From contig NZ_FCNW02000029.1 of assembly GCF_001544475.1 (NCBI RefSeq), positions 21,312 through 85,311 on the forward strand: a stretch of 64,000 bases of DNA, written 5' to 3'. This DNA comes from Caballeronia humi. GTDB lineage: Bacteria; Pseudomonadota; Gammaproteobacteria; Burkholderiales; Burkholderiaceae. The position numbers and the translations under genes were made by a program. The notes beneath the pieces are model-generated. The model was not told where the DNA came from. It ran no database searches and saw only the letters and a list, made by a program, of their open reading frames with translations. Below are positions 1 to 7,290 of this stretch, piece by piece; position 1 is the first letter of the stretch, and the number at the start of each line of letters is the position of its first letter.

Positions 1-2
1 CG

Positions 3-620
3 CCCTTGGCAAAGGCAGCGCCGCACGCGGTTCGCCCCAACGGCGTTGCGCTGCGCGTGCTCTACGCACAATACGCGGCCAACGCGCTCGGCCTCGTGCC
101 GGCGATGATCCTGCTTGTCGACTATGTCGCGCGCGGTTTGGGACGCGGCGCCGGAGTCGGCGCGGGCTACTGGGTGCTGTACGGGATCGCCGCGATCTTC
201 GGGCCGGTCATCCTTGGCAATGTCGCGGACCGCATCGGTTTCGGCGCGGCGTATCGGTTCGGACTCGCGTTGCAGGCGGTCGCCGTCGCGATGCTCGCGC
301 TGTCCGGCAATCCGGTAACGCTCGGAATCGCGACGGTGATACTCGGCATCTTCACGCCGGGAATCGTGCCGCTCGTGCTCGGGCGCATCCATGAACTCGT
401 GCCGCACGATCACGTCGAGCAGCGCGCGGCGTGGAGCCGGGCGACGACGGCCTTCGCGCTCTTTCAGGCAGTCGGCGGATATGGCTATTCGTTTCTCTTC
501 GCGCACACGAACAACGATTATTCGCTGATCTTCTGGTTCGGCGCGACGGCGCTATCGCTGGCGTTCGTCGTCGATATCCTGAGCGGACGCAATGCCGCTA
601 ACAAGCCGGCGACGAACTGA
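3..620 (+). CDS. MFS transporter, YbfB/YjiJ-like, C-terminal half (partial)
   Basis: The reading frame is already open at the window edge and ends with TGA at 620, so this is the C-terminal part (about 205 residues) of a transporter that would normally be about 400 residues. It contains roughly six hydrophobic helices separated by short loops. A basic loop VADRIGFG near residue 75 is an MFS-like cytoplasmic loop signature. The helix pattern and the YWVLYG and RATTAFALFQAVGGY segments resemble the YbfB/YjiJ family of inner-membrane major-facilitator proteins. The substrate cannot be deduced. The gene converges on the cupin gene only 8 bp away, and no hairpin is visible between them. Family assignment is moderately secure; the missing N-terminus prevents more. 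Confidence 0.75.
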   Translation, partial: PLAKAAPHAVRPNGVALRVLYAQYAANALGLVPAMILLVDYVARGLGRGAGVGAGYWVLYGIAAIFGPVILGNVADRIGFGAAYRFGLALQAVAVAMLALSGNPVTLGIATVILGIFTPGIVPLVLGRIHELVPHDHVEQRAAWSRATTAFALFQAVGGYGYSFLFAHTNNDYSLIFWFGATALSLAFVVDILSGRNAANKPATN

Positions 621-628
621 GGGCTTAT

Positions 629-1048
629 TTACTTCTTGTCGAAGGTGACGAGCTTCTTGTCCTTCGCATCGGCGACGAAGATCGCGAGAAGCTTCGCCGG
701 CTCGGTATCGCTCGCGTTTTCGCTCACCGTGTGGTGCGCGCCGGGCTTCTCGATCCAGTGTTCGCCCGCGTGGAAAACGCGTGTTTCGCCGTCGTTGACC
801 TGGCTGCGGATCGCGCCTGAGAGCACGTAGGCAACCACGAACGCCTGACCGTGCCGATGCGGGTCCGACTTGCCGCCGGGCGCGTAATCGACGACCAAAG
901 CCGTCATCGTCTTGCCCGGCACATTGGGCATCGCCTCGACGAATGCGGGCGTGATGGTTTCGCGTCCGGCAGCGTCGCCGTGGGCGTAAGCCGGGGCAAC
1001 CGAAGCGATGGCGAGCGCAGCGGCTGCGAGGATGTGCGTGAGTTTCAT
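629..1048 (-). CDS. Secreted small cupin-domain protein
   Basis: This 139-residue protein begins with a clear Sec signal peptide (MKLTHILAAAALAIASVAPAYA, cleavage after the AYA). A single cupin barrel follows. The metal-binding pattern is visible as GGKSDPHRHGQAF (two His), then EHWIEKPGAHHTVSEN. The mature protein is therefore periplasmic and probably binds a divalent metal; related proteins are annotated as cupins of unknown function or quercetinase-like. GGGA-like spacing (TTGGGAATTCGATC) precedes the ATG. It lies 32 bp downstream of azoreductase on the same strand, so the two probably form an operon divergent from the MarR efflux cluster. A role in detoxifying quinones or phenolics is inference only. 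Confidence 0.8.
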   Translation of the reverse strand: MKLTHILAAAALAIASVAPAYAHGDAAGRETITPAFVEAMPNVPGKTMTALVVDYAPGGKSDPHRHGQAFVVAYVLSGAIRSQVNDGETRVFHAGEHWIEKPGAHHTVSENASDTEPAKLLAIFVADAKDKKLVTFDKK

Positions 1049-1080
1049 GATCGAATTCCCAAGATGGTGTTAGCAAGGCG

Positions 1081-1746
1081 TCAAGACGCCGCGAGTTCTT
1101 CCTGCATCGTCAACGACACCTCTGCCCAGCGCGCCGCCACCGCCGACAACTCACCACGCGCGCGTTCGAGCGCTTCCGTGCGGGCTTGCTGGTCGGAGAA
1201 CTGGAGCGGCTGCGCATCGACGAAGGTTGGGTTCGCCACGCCGAGAAAGCCGAACGCGGCCTTGAGCGACGGCGTGAGCGCATCCATCGACGAGAACGGC
1301 GTGCCGGGGCGCAGGTCCGCGCCGCGGCTCGTGATGAACAGCACTTTCTGGCGTCCGAGCTGCCCATCGATACGGCCGTCCGCCGTGTTCACGTAGGTGA
1401 GTCCGGTGCGCGTGATGCTGTCGACGAACGCCTTGAACGCGGAGGGCATCGACCAGTTGTACATCGGCATCGCGAGGACAAGCGCGTCGGCGTCGAGCAG
1501 GCGTTGGCACAGTGCATCCGATGCGGCCAACGTGTCCTTCATGGCTTGCGTGCGCTCGCTCGCCTGCGTGTAGGTGGCGATGGCGAACGCCTCGGTCACG
1601 TGCGGCGGCGTATTCACGGCGACGTCGAGATAATCGAGATCGACGTCCACGCCTTCCTCGCGCAATTGTTCGATGAAGAAGCGGCTCAACGCCCGCGAAT
1701 TGGACCGTTCGCGCTTGGCGCTCGCATCCACATGCATGATTTTCAT
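1081..1746 (-). CDS. azoR: FMN-dependent NADH-azoreductase (flavodoxin-like fold)
   Basis: The predicted 221-residue cytoplasmic flavoprotein reduces azo compounds and, in characterised homologues, quinones with NADH. The FMN-binding features of the AzoR/NQO family are visible: an N-terminal beta strand with HVDASAKRERSNSRALS binding the phosphate, and the central segment LVLAMPMYNWSMPSAFKAF. A further FMN-contact segment is VLFITSRGADLRPGTP. The frame stays open upstream, but I chose the ATG at 1746 because an AGGAGAGA ribosome-binding site sits 5-12 nt before it and the flavodoxin fold begins there. It is divergent from marR across a 178-bp regulatory gap, the usual arrangement in which a MarR repressor senses phenolic or quinone-like ligands and controls both the reductase and the efflux pump. 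Confidence 0.9.
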   Translation of the reverse strand: MKIMHVDASAKRERSNSRALSRFFIEQLREEGVDVDLDYLDVAVNTPPHVTEAFAIATYTQASERTQAMKDTLAASDALCQRLLDADALVLAMPMYNWSMPSAFKAFVDSITRTGLTYVNTADGRIDGQLGRQKVLFITSRGADLRPGTPFSSMDALTPSLKAAFGFLGVANPTFVDAQPLQFSDQQARTEALERARGELSAVAARWAEVSLTMQEELAAS

Positions 1747-1798
1747 GACTTCTCTCCTACGTGTGTTGATCGATGAAGAGAAGATTAAAACGTCGACT

Positions 1799-1815
1799 GG
1801 CTGTTTGAAATAGCC
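1799..1815. promoter_or_regulatory. Inverted repeat in the azoR-marR divergent promoter region
   Basis: GGCTGTTTGAAATAGCC folds as eight pairs (one G-T) around a single central base. It lies 53 bp upstream of the azoR start, where an operator for azoR transcription would be expected. It does not resemble the TATCTGA-type palindromes found at the marR, nodT and emrB upstream positions, so it may bind a different regulator. Confidence 0.4.
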
Positions 1816-1872
1816 GTTTTTGTCCAATTCAAGGTGACCAGTCCCGTTCAACAAGAGCCACACAATCAAATC

Positions 1873-1901
1873 TTGACAATATCTGATTTTGCAGATACTG
1901 T
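1873..1901 (+). promoter_or_regulatory. Probable marR promoter with embedded operator
   Basis: A perfect -35 box TTGACA (1873-1878) is followed after 17 bp by TACTGT (1896-1901), a weak -10. Between and overlapping them is a perfect inverted repeat TATCTG-N6-CAGATA (1880-1885 and 1892-1897). A repressor bound there would block RNA polymerase, which fits MarR autoregulation. The half-site TATCTGA recurs before nodT and emrB. Promoter strength and actual binding are inferred. Confidence 0.6.
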
Positions 1902-1924
1902 TCGCTTCATCAACGGAGCGAGAC

Positions 1925-2362
1925 ATGGATCACTACACCTCAGAGAGCTTCAGGCTGACGCAGAGCATCGGATTTGCTATCGGCAAGGCGCGCAACCTTC
2001 TCGTTGCGGAAATCGATGCTGCGCTGAAAGACCTCGGCATCACCACGCAGCAGATGGGCATTCTTTTGTCGATGCGGCACGGTGAGGCGACGACGCCGTT
2101 CGAGTTGTCGAAACTGCTCGGTATCGATACGGGTCTGATGACGCGCATGCTCGACAAGCTGGAAGACAAGGGTTTGCTTGAACGCTCCCGCAGCCTGGAA
2201 GACCGTCGGGTGGTCAATCTGAAGCTGACGGAACAGGGCGAGGCAGTCGCGGCGCATGTGCCGGAGATCGTTCCGATGGTGCTCAACGCGCGCGTCAGGA
2301 ACTTCACGAAGAGCGAGTTCAAGGAACTGAACCGGCTGCTGCGCAAGTTTCTCGAAGACTGA
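1925..2362 (+). CDS. MarR-family transcriptional repressor of the efflux operon
   Basis: A 145-residue winged-helix protein. Residues about 35-105 carry the MarR DNA-binding fold: TPFELSKLLGIDTGLMTRMLDKLEDKGLLERS is the helix-turn-helix and recognition helix, and SLEDRRVVNLKLTEQG is the wing with the conserved DxR. Flanking alpha helices form the dimer interface. The ATG at 1925 was chosen over an upstream in-frame ATG because a GGAG-like site (CAACGGAGCGAGAC) precedes it and the upstream ATG would lie inside the promoter. It is the first gene of the marR-nodT-emrA-emrB cluster. Family knowledge suggests it represses the pump until a phenolic ligand binds. Confidence 0.92.
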   Translation: MDHYTSESFRLTQSIGFAIGKARNLLVAEIDAALKDLGITTQQMGILLSMRHGEATTPFELSKLLGIDTGLMTRMLDKLEDKGLLERSRSLEDRRVVNLKLTEQGEAVAAHVPEIVPMVLNARVRNFTKSEFKELNRLLRKFLED

Positions 2363-2401
2363 GCGGACCCCAACCCAATCGCTCTCATTTTTTTGTTCAA
2401 T

Positions 2402-2417
2402 TATCTGACAGGTCAGA
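2402..2417. promoter_or_regulatory. Palindromic operator-like site overlapping the nodT ribosome-binding region
   Basis: The site contains a perfect palindrome TCTGAC-AG-GTCAGA (2404-2417), ending 2 bp before the nodT ATG at 2420. The 15-mer TATCTGACAGGTCAG differs by one base from the site before emrB (5182-5196) and shares its left half with the operator in the marR promoter. It could be a second MarR site, or a translational hairpin, since it covers the only Shine-Dalgarno-like bases (AGGT). Confidence 0.5.
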
Positions 2418-2419
2418 AA

Positions 2420-3907
2420 ATGAAATATCAACCAAATTCAGGCGGAACGGGTTCGCGGCTCGCCAGGGCAAGCGTCACGCTGATCTTCGCGGCGGTTTTG
2501 TCGGCGTGCGCGAACTACGCCGGAATTCACAGCGACAAGGACATGGCGCAGCCGCAGTCGTACGCCACGCAACAAAGCCTGCCTGCCGAAGCCGGTCATT
2601 GGCCCGCTGCCGACTGGGCCGAGCAGTTCGGCGACGCGCAACTGAAAGCGCTCCTCGACGAAGCGCTCAAGAGCAGCCCGACGCTCGAACAGGCGCGCTC
2701 GCGGGTCGCGGCGGCGGCAGCCTACAGCGAGACCGCGAAGGCGAACACGCTGCCGCAGGTCGGCGCGTCGTATTCGTACTCGCGCCAGCAGTATTCGTCG
2801 AATGCGCTCGTGCCGCCGCCTTACGCCGGATCGTGGCAGTCGGAGAACAAGGCGCTCGTCTCGGCTTCCTACGATCTCGACCTGTGGGGCAAGAACCGCG
2901 AGGCGCTCAAGGCCGCGCTGTCGCAGTTGCAGGCGAGCCAGGCCGATGCCGAAGTCGTCAGGCTCACGCTCGACGAAACCATCGCCCGTGCCTATAACCA
3001 GCTCGCGCGGCTCTACGCGCTGCGCGACATCGCGCAGCAGGAGATCGCCCAGCGCGAGACGATCGACCGCATCACGGCGGGCCGCATCGCGACCGGGCTC
3101 GACACGGAAGTCGAGCGCAAGACCGCGCAGGCGAATCTCGCGACGAGCCGCGCGTCGCTCGCGGCGCTCGACGGCAGCATCGTCACAACGCGCTATCAGC
3201 TCGCGGCACTGCTCGGCGCGGGACCGGACCGGGGGCTCGCGATCGCGCGGCCGGCGCTCGGCATCGGCGACGAAGTGCGTCTGCCTGACAACCTCCCCGC
3301 CGATCTCGTGAGCCGCCGCCCGGACATCGTGGCCGCGCGCTGGCGCGTCGATTCGATGACGCACGAAGTGAAGGAAGCGAAGGCCGAGTTCTATCCGGAC
3401 ATCAACCTGAGCGCGGCGATTGGACTCGATGCATTCGGCTTCGGGCGGCTTCTGACGGCGGCGAGCCGCACGATGTCGGCGGGCCCGGCGATTCATCTGC
3501 CGATCTTCGACGGCGGCGCCCTGCGCGCGCAGTTGAAGGGCCGCTACGCCGAGTTCGACTACGCGGTCGCCACCTATGACCAGACGCTCGTGACCGCGCT
3601 CTCCGAAGTCGCGACCAAGCTCGCGCAAATCCGCTCGACCGACGCGCAACTCGCCGATGCACAGACCGCGCAGTCAGCCGCGCGCCGCGCCGAGGAACTC
3701 GCGCTCGTGCAATACAAAGCGGGCCTCACGAACCAGTTGACCGTCCTCAACGCCGAGACGAACGCGCTCGCGGCGGACCAGTCGGTCGCGAATCTGAAGA
3801 TGAATCGCCGCGACCAGCAGATCGCGCTCGCGGCGGCACTCGGCGGCGGCTACACCGATTCCGCCGATAGCGATACCCAAGCCCACCCCGTCGTCGCCGC
3901 GCGCTGA
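2420..3907 (+). CDS. Outer-membrane efflux lipoprotein, NodT/OprM family
   Basis: This 495-residue protein is the TolC-like outer-membrane channel of a tripartite pump. It has a lipoprotein signal (VTLIFAAVLSAC, lipidated Cys at residue 30). Two OEP repeats follow, with the typical coiled-coil helices rich in Ala, Gln and Arg (for example LEQARSRVAAAAAYSETAKA, SRASLAALDGS, AQTAQSAARRAEELAL). The motif PADLVSRRPDIVAARWRV is characteristic of NodT proteins. The ATG at 2420 was chosen because translation upstream would run into the palindrome and the signal peptide starts right after it. It lies 58 bp downstream of marR and 27 bp before emrA. Substrates are probably hydrophobic aromatics, inferred from the EmrAB partner. 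Confidence 0.92.
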   Translation: MKYQPNSGGTGSRLARASVTLIFAAVLSACANYAGIHSDKDMAQPQSYATQQSLPAEAGHWPAADWAEQFGDAQLKALLDEALKSSPTLEQARSRVAAAAAYSETAKANTLPQVGASYSYSRQQYSSNALVPPPYAGSWQSENKALVSASYDLDLWGKNREALKAALSQLQASQADAEVVRLTLDETIARAYNQLARLYALRDIAQQEIAQRETIDRITAGRIATGLDTEVERKTAQANLATSRASLAALDGSIVTTRYQLAALLGAGPDRGLAIARPALGIGDEVRLPDNLPADLVSRRPDIVAARWRVDSMTHEVKEAKAEFYPDINLSAAIGLDAFGFGRLLTAASRTMSAGPAIHLPIFDGGALRAQLKGRYAEFDYAVATYDQTLVTALSEVATKLAQIRSTDAQLADAQTAQSAARRAEELALVQYKAGLTNQLTVLNAETNALAADQSVANLKMNRRDQQIALAAALGGGYTDSADSDTQAHPVVAAR

Positions 3908-3933
3908 CGCGGACACACTCCAGGAGCCATGAA

Positions 3934-5166
3934 ATGAGCGACACGATCACCACCGCGCGGACGGCGGCGGACCAGCCGGCCGAGACGCCAGCGCAAACTA
4001 AAAAACCGGGCAAACGCAAACTGCTGCTCTCGCTGCTGACGGCGGCCATCGTCGTGGCGGGTGCGGGCTACGGCACCTACTACTACACGACGGGACGCTT
4101 CCATGAGGAAACCGACGACGCCTACGTCAGCGGCAATCTCGTGCAACTGACGCCGCAAGTGAGCGGCACGGTGATCGCGGTGAACGCCGACGATACGCAG
4201 ATCGTCAAGGAAGGCGCGCCGCTTGTGACGCTCGACGCCGCTGACGCCAAAGTGGCGCTCTCCAACGCGGAAGCCACGCTCGGCCAGACGGTGCGGCAAG
4301 TGAGCAGCCTCTACGTCAACAACGAGTTTTACGCGGCGACCGTCGCGCAGCGCCAGTCCGACCTCGCGCGCGCCAACGACGACCTGAAGCGCCGCCAGGC
4401 GGTCGCGGGCACGGGCGCGGTATCGGGCGAAGACATCGCCCACGCGCGCGATGCCGTGAGTTCCGCGCAGGCCGCGCTCGATGCCGTGCGCCAGCAGTCC
4501 GAAGCCAATCACGCGCTGACCGACCGCACGTCGATCGAACAGCATCCGAACGTGCAGGCGGCGGCATCGAAGGTGCGCGACGCGTATCTGAGCTATGCGC
4601 GCAACACGCTTCCCGCGCCGGTGACCGGTTACGTGGCGCGCCGCTCGGTGCAAGTCGGCCAGCGCGTCGCGCCCGGCACGCCGCTGATGGCGATCGTGCC
4701 GCTCGACGGCGTCTGGGTCGATGCGAACTTCAAGGAAGTGCAGCTCGCGCACATGCGCATCGGCCAGCCGGTAACGCTCGTCGCCGACGTGTACGGCTCG
4801 AAGGTGAAGTACCACGGGCATGTCGAGGGCTTCTCGGCGGGCACGGGCGCGGCCTTCGCCGTGCTGCCTGCACAGAACGCGACGGGCAACTGGATCAAGG
4901 TCGTGCAGCGGCTGCCGGTGCGCATCCGGCTGGATCAGCGCGAACTGGACGCGCATCCGTTGCGCATCGGCTTGTCGATGGTGGCGGAAGTCGAAACGCG
5001 CGACACGTCCGGCACGCAGCTCGGCGCTGCAACCACGACGTCTTATCGCACGGACGTGTTCAGCAAATACGGCGACGAAGCGGATGCCGAGATCGCGAAG
5101 ATCATCGGGCAGAACATGCCGGCGGCGCGCACGGTCGCGGCAACGGCGAAACGCAGCGCGGGTTGA
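3934..5166 (+). CDS. emrA: EmrA-type membrane-fusion protein of the efflux pump
   Basis: A 410-residue periplasmic adaptor anchored by one N-terminal helix (LLLSLLTAAIVVAGAGYGTYYY, about residues 32-53). The canonical EmrA lipoyl half-motifs are present: TDDAYVSGNLVQLTPQVSGTV near residue 67, and NTLPAPVTGYVARRSVQVGQRV after the coiled-coil hairpin. The membrane-proximal segment VWVDANFKEVQLAHMRIGQPV is typical of the family. A GGAG site lies 9 nt upstream; an overlapping ATG at 3929 is followed at once by a stop and is not used. It links the NodT channel and the EmrB permease encoded on either side. The product has the usual EmrA length. Confidence 0.94.
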   Translation: MSDTITTARTAADQPAETPAQTKKPGKRKLLLSLLTAAIVVAGAGYGTYYYTTGRFHEETDDAYVSGNLVQLTPQVSGTVIAVNADDTQIVKEGAPLVTLDAADAKVALSNAEATLGQTVRQVSSLYVNNEFYAATVAQRQSDLARANDDLKRRQAVAGTGAVSGEDIAHARDAVSSAQAALDAVRQQSEANHALTDRTSIEQHPNVQAAASKVRDAYLSYARNTLPAPVTGYVARRSVQVGQRVAPGTPLMAIVPLDGVWVDANFKEVQLAHMRIGQPVTLVADVYGSKVKYHGHVEGFSAGTGAAFAVLPAQNATGNWIKVVQRLPVRIRLDQRELDAHPLRIGLSMVAEVETRDTSGTQLGAATTTSYRTDVFSKYGDEADAEIAKIIGQNMPAARTVAATAKRSAG

Positions 5167-5181
5167 TTTTTTTTGCGCAAA

Positions 5182-5196
5182 TATCTGACACGTCAG
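5182..5196. promoter_or_regulatory. Operator-like palindrome between emrA and emrB
   Basis: TATCTGACACGTCAG contains CTGAC-AC-GTCAG and matches the pre-nodT site at 14 of 15 positions. It lies in the 54-bp emrA-emrB gap, 25 bp before the emrB ATG. A MarR site here would allow an internal promoter or a roadblock inside the operon. That function is inference; the repetition of the sequence is directly visible. Confidence 0.5.
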
Positions 5197-5220
5197 TCAT
5201 AGACACTTCAGGTGATTCCG

Positions 5221-6774
5221 ATGAATCCAGTTTCTTCTCCCGCACCGCTCACCGGCGGCAAGCTCGTGCTTGCCACTCTTGCGGTCGCGCTCGCCACTTT
5301 CATGAACGTGCTGGATTCGTCGATCGCGAACGTCGCGATTCCGACGATCGCCGGCAATCTCGGCGTCTCCATCGATGAAGGCACGTGGGTCATCACGCTC
5401 TTCGCCGCGGCGAACGCGATCGCGATTCCACTGACCGGCTGGCTCACGCAGCGCGTCGGGCAGATCAAGCTGTTCGTCTGGGCGATCCTGCTTTTCGTGT
5501 TGTCGTCGTGGCTGTGCGGCATCGCGCCGAACCTGCCCGTGCTGCTCGTCGCGCGGATTCTGCAGGGCGCCGTCGCGGGTCCGCTGATTCCGCTTTCGCA
5601 GGCGATCCTGCTCGGCTCGTATCCGAAGGAAAAGAGCTCGCACGCGCTGGCGCTGTGGGCGATGACGGCGACCGTCGGCCCGATCGCCGGTCCGGCGCTC
5701 GGCGGCTGGATCACCGATAGCTACTCGTGGTCGTGGATCTTCTACATCAATATCCCGGTCGGACTGTTTGCCGCGGGCGTCACGTGGGCGATCTATCGCG
5801 ATCGCGAAACGCCGGTGAAGCGCATTCCAATCGACAAGGTCGGACTGATCTCGCTCATCGCGTGGGTCGGCTCGCTGCAGATCATGCTCGACAAGGGCAA
5901 GGACCTCGACTGGTTCAACTCGCCGGTGATCGTGGCGCTCGGCGTGTTCGCGCTCGTGAGTTTCGCGTTCTTCCTGATCTGGGAGTTGACCGAGAAGAAC
6001 CCCGTGATCGACATTACGCTCTTCAAGGGGCGCAATTTTCTGGGCGGGACCGTGGCGATTTCCGTCGCGTATGCGGTGTTCTTCTCCAATCTCGTGCTGC
6101 TGCCCCAATGGATGCAGCAGTATCTGAACTACCGTTCGGTTGATGCCGGGCTCGTCACCGCGCCGCTCGGCATCTTCGCGGTGATCCTCGCACCCGTGAT
6201 GGGCAAGATCATGCCGAAGTCCGATGCCCGCGTGCTCGCGACGCTCGCGTTCATCGGCTTCGCGGGCGTCTTCCTCATGCGCTCGCACTACACGACGGGC
6301 GTCGATACATGGACGCTCGTCATCCCCACGCTGCTGCAGGGCATTCCGATGGCGCTTTTCTTCGTGCCGCTCACCGCGATCATCCTGTCGGGCTTGCCGC
6401 CGGGGAAGATTCCGGCGGCGGCGGGCCTTTCGAACTTCGTGCGGGTGTTCGCGGGCGCCGTGGGCACCTCGCTCGCGAGCACCGGCTGGAACGACCGCAC
6501 GATCCTCCATCATTCGCAACTCGTCGATCAGGCGAGCGTGCATAACCCGGCTTTCGTCGAATCTTTAAGTTCGCTGCAAGGAGCGCTGGGCGGGGGCACG
6601 CCGCAAGCGCTTGCGTTCTTCGAGCGCTCTCTCAATGCGCAGGCCGCCATGCTCGGGCTGAACGATATCTTCTGGCTCTCGGCGGTGATCTTCATCGCGA
6701 TCATTCCGCTCATCTGGCTTACAAAACCGAGCAAGGGCGCGGGCGCCGGGGCGGCCGGCGCGGGCGGGCATTGA
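5221..6774 (+). CDS. emrB: EmrB-type MFS multidrug efflux permease (DHA2, 14 TMS)
   Basis: A 517-residue inner-membrane drug:proton antiporter. The DHA2 signature is visible in helix 1 (FMNVLDSSIANVAIPTIAG), followed by helix 2 (GTWVITLFAAANAIAIPLTGWL). Motif C in helix 5 reads TATVGPIAGPALGGWITDS, and 14 hydrophobic segments can be counted. I prefer the ATG at 5221 over a GTG at 5212 because GGTG is spaced 5-6 nt before it; both would give the same membrane domain. It completes the marR-nodT-emrA-emrB set. The C-terminal tail is Gly/Ala-rich. Substrate range is unknown, though EmrAB pumps commonly export uncouplers and aromatic acids. Confidence 0.94.
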   Translation: MNPVSSPAPLTGGKLVLATLAVALATFMNVLDSSIANVAIPTIAGNLGVSIDEGTWVITLFAAANAIAIPLTGWLTQRVGQIKLFVWAILLFVLSSWLCGIAPNLPVLLVARILQGAVAGPLIPLSQAILLGSYPKEKSSHALALWAMTATVGPIAGPALGGWITDSYSWSWIFYINIPVGLFAAGVTWAIYRDRETPVKRIPIDKVGLISLIAWVGSLQIMLDKGKDLDWFNSPVIVALGVFALVSFAFFLIWELTEKNPVIDITLFKGRNFLGGTVAISVAYAVFFSNLVLLPQWMQQYLNYRSVDAGLVTAPLGIFAVILAPVMGKIMPKSDARVLATLAFIGFAGVFLMRSHYTTGVDTWTLVIPTLLQGIPMALFFVPLTAIILSGLPPGKIPAAAGLSNFVRVFAGAVGTSLASTGWNDRTILHHSQLVDQASVHNPAFVESLSSLQGALGGGTPQALAFFERSLNAQAAMLGLNDIFWLSAVIFIAIIPLIWLTKPSKGAGAGAAGAGGH

Positions 6775-6866
6775 GTCGCGTGCGAATCGAAAAGCGAACG
6801 TGCAGCGGCGAAAGATCGTGAACGTTTGCTCGCCGATACTGAACGCATATAACCCGGAGACCGATC

Positions 6867-7085
6867 ATGAGCGCCGTAAGAACAGTACATGTCCGATGTG
6901 GCTACGTTGCGGTTTGTCTCGTAATCGGCGCGGTCTGCGCGTTGGCGACGATGGACTATGGCAAGACCATCGATAAGCTGAACGTCGATACGCAATTGCC
7001 GCTGGAGCGTCTTGCCGTGGATAGCGAACATGACGCTACGCTCAACACCGTTCATGCGGATGCCACTGTGCGAGGCATGCCATGA
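6867..7085 (+). CDS. Small single-pass membrane protein, hypothetical
   Basis: A 72-residue product with one hydrophobic segment (YVAVCLVIGAVCALATM, about residues 13-29) and an acidic, soluble C-terminal tail. A CCCGGAG site precedes the ATG by 8 nt, and the stop overlaps the next small gene as ATGA, which supports real translation of both. I recognise no family. It follows emrB by 92 bp in the same direction and could be the distal end of the efflux transcript or an independent unit. Confidence 0.55.
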   Translation: MSAVRTVHVRCGYVAVCLVIGAVCALATMDYGKTIDKLNVDTQLPLERLAVDSEHDATLNTVHADATVRGMP

Positions 7086-7216
7086 TCGATACACGCCGGC
7101 TCGTCTGGGAACACAATGCCGAAAGCTGGTCGGTGATAGTAGATGGAAAGCGCCTGGCGAATGATCGCTCGCTCAAATCCGCGATCGATGCCGCGTATTC
7201 AATGACACGCGCATAA
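7082..7216 (+). CDS. 44-residue ORF overlapping the preceding gene (ATGA)
   Basis: The ATG at 7082 overlaps the TGA of the upstream small membrane protein and runs 44 codons to TAA at 7216. The product is soluble, with the core ESWSVIVDGKRLANDRSLKSA and no membrane segment. The four-base overlap is typical of translational coupling. The Trp-Ser-Val-Ile-Val-Asp-Gly-Lys stretch looks like a small beta-hairpin protein, but no family is recognised. Codon use matches the GC-rich neighbourhood. Existence is plausible and not proven. Confidence 0.45.
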   Translation: MIDTRRLVWEHNAESWSVIVDGKRLANDRSLKSAIDAAYSMTRA

Positions 7217-7256
7217 GGAGGCTTACAGCACCTTGACGCGTGTAACAAACAACAAA

Positions 7257-7283
7257 CGAGATCGGAGATTGCCCCCGATCTCG
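7257..7283. terminator. Inverted repeat between convergent genes
   Basis: CGAGATCGG (7257-7265) and CCGATCTCG (7275-7283) form a perfect 9-bp stem with a 9-nt loop. It sits 40 bp after the 44-residue ORF and 7 bp beyond the tyrosinase stop, so it may terminate both converging transcripts. There is no strong U-tract on either side, so termination strength is uncertain. Confidence 0.5.
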
Positions 7284-7290
7284 CGCCGTA

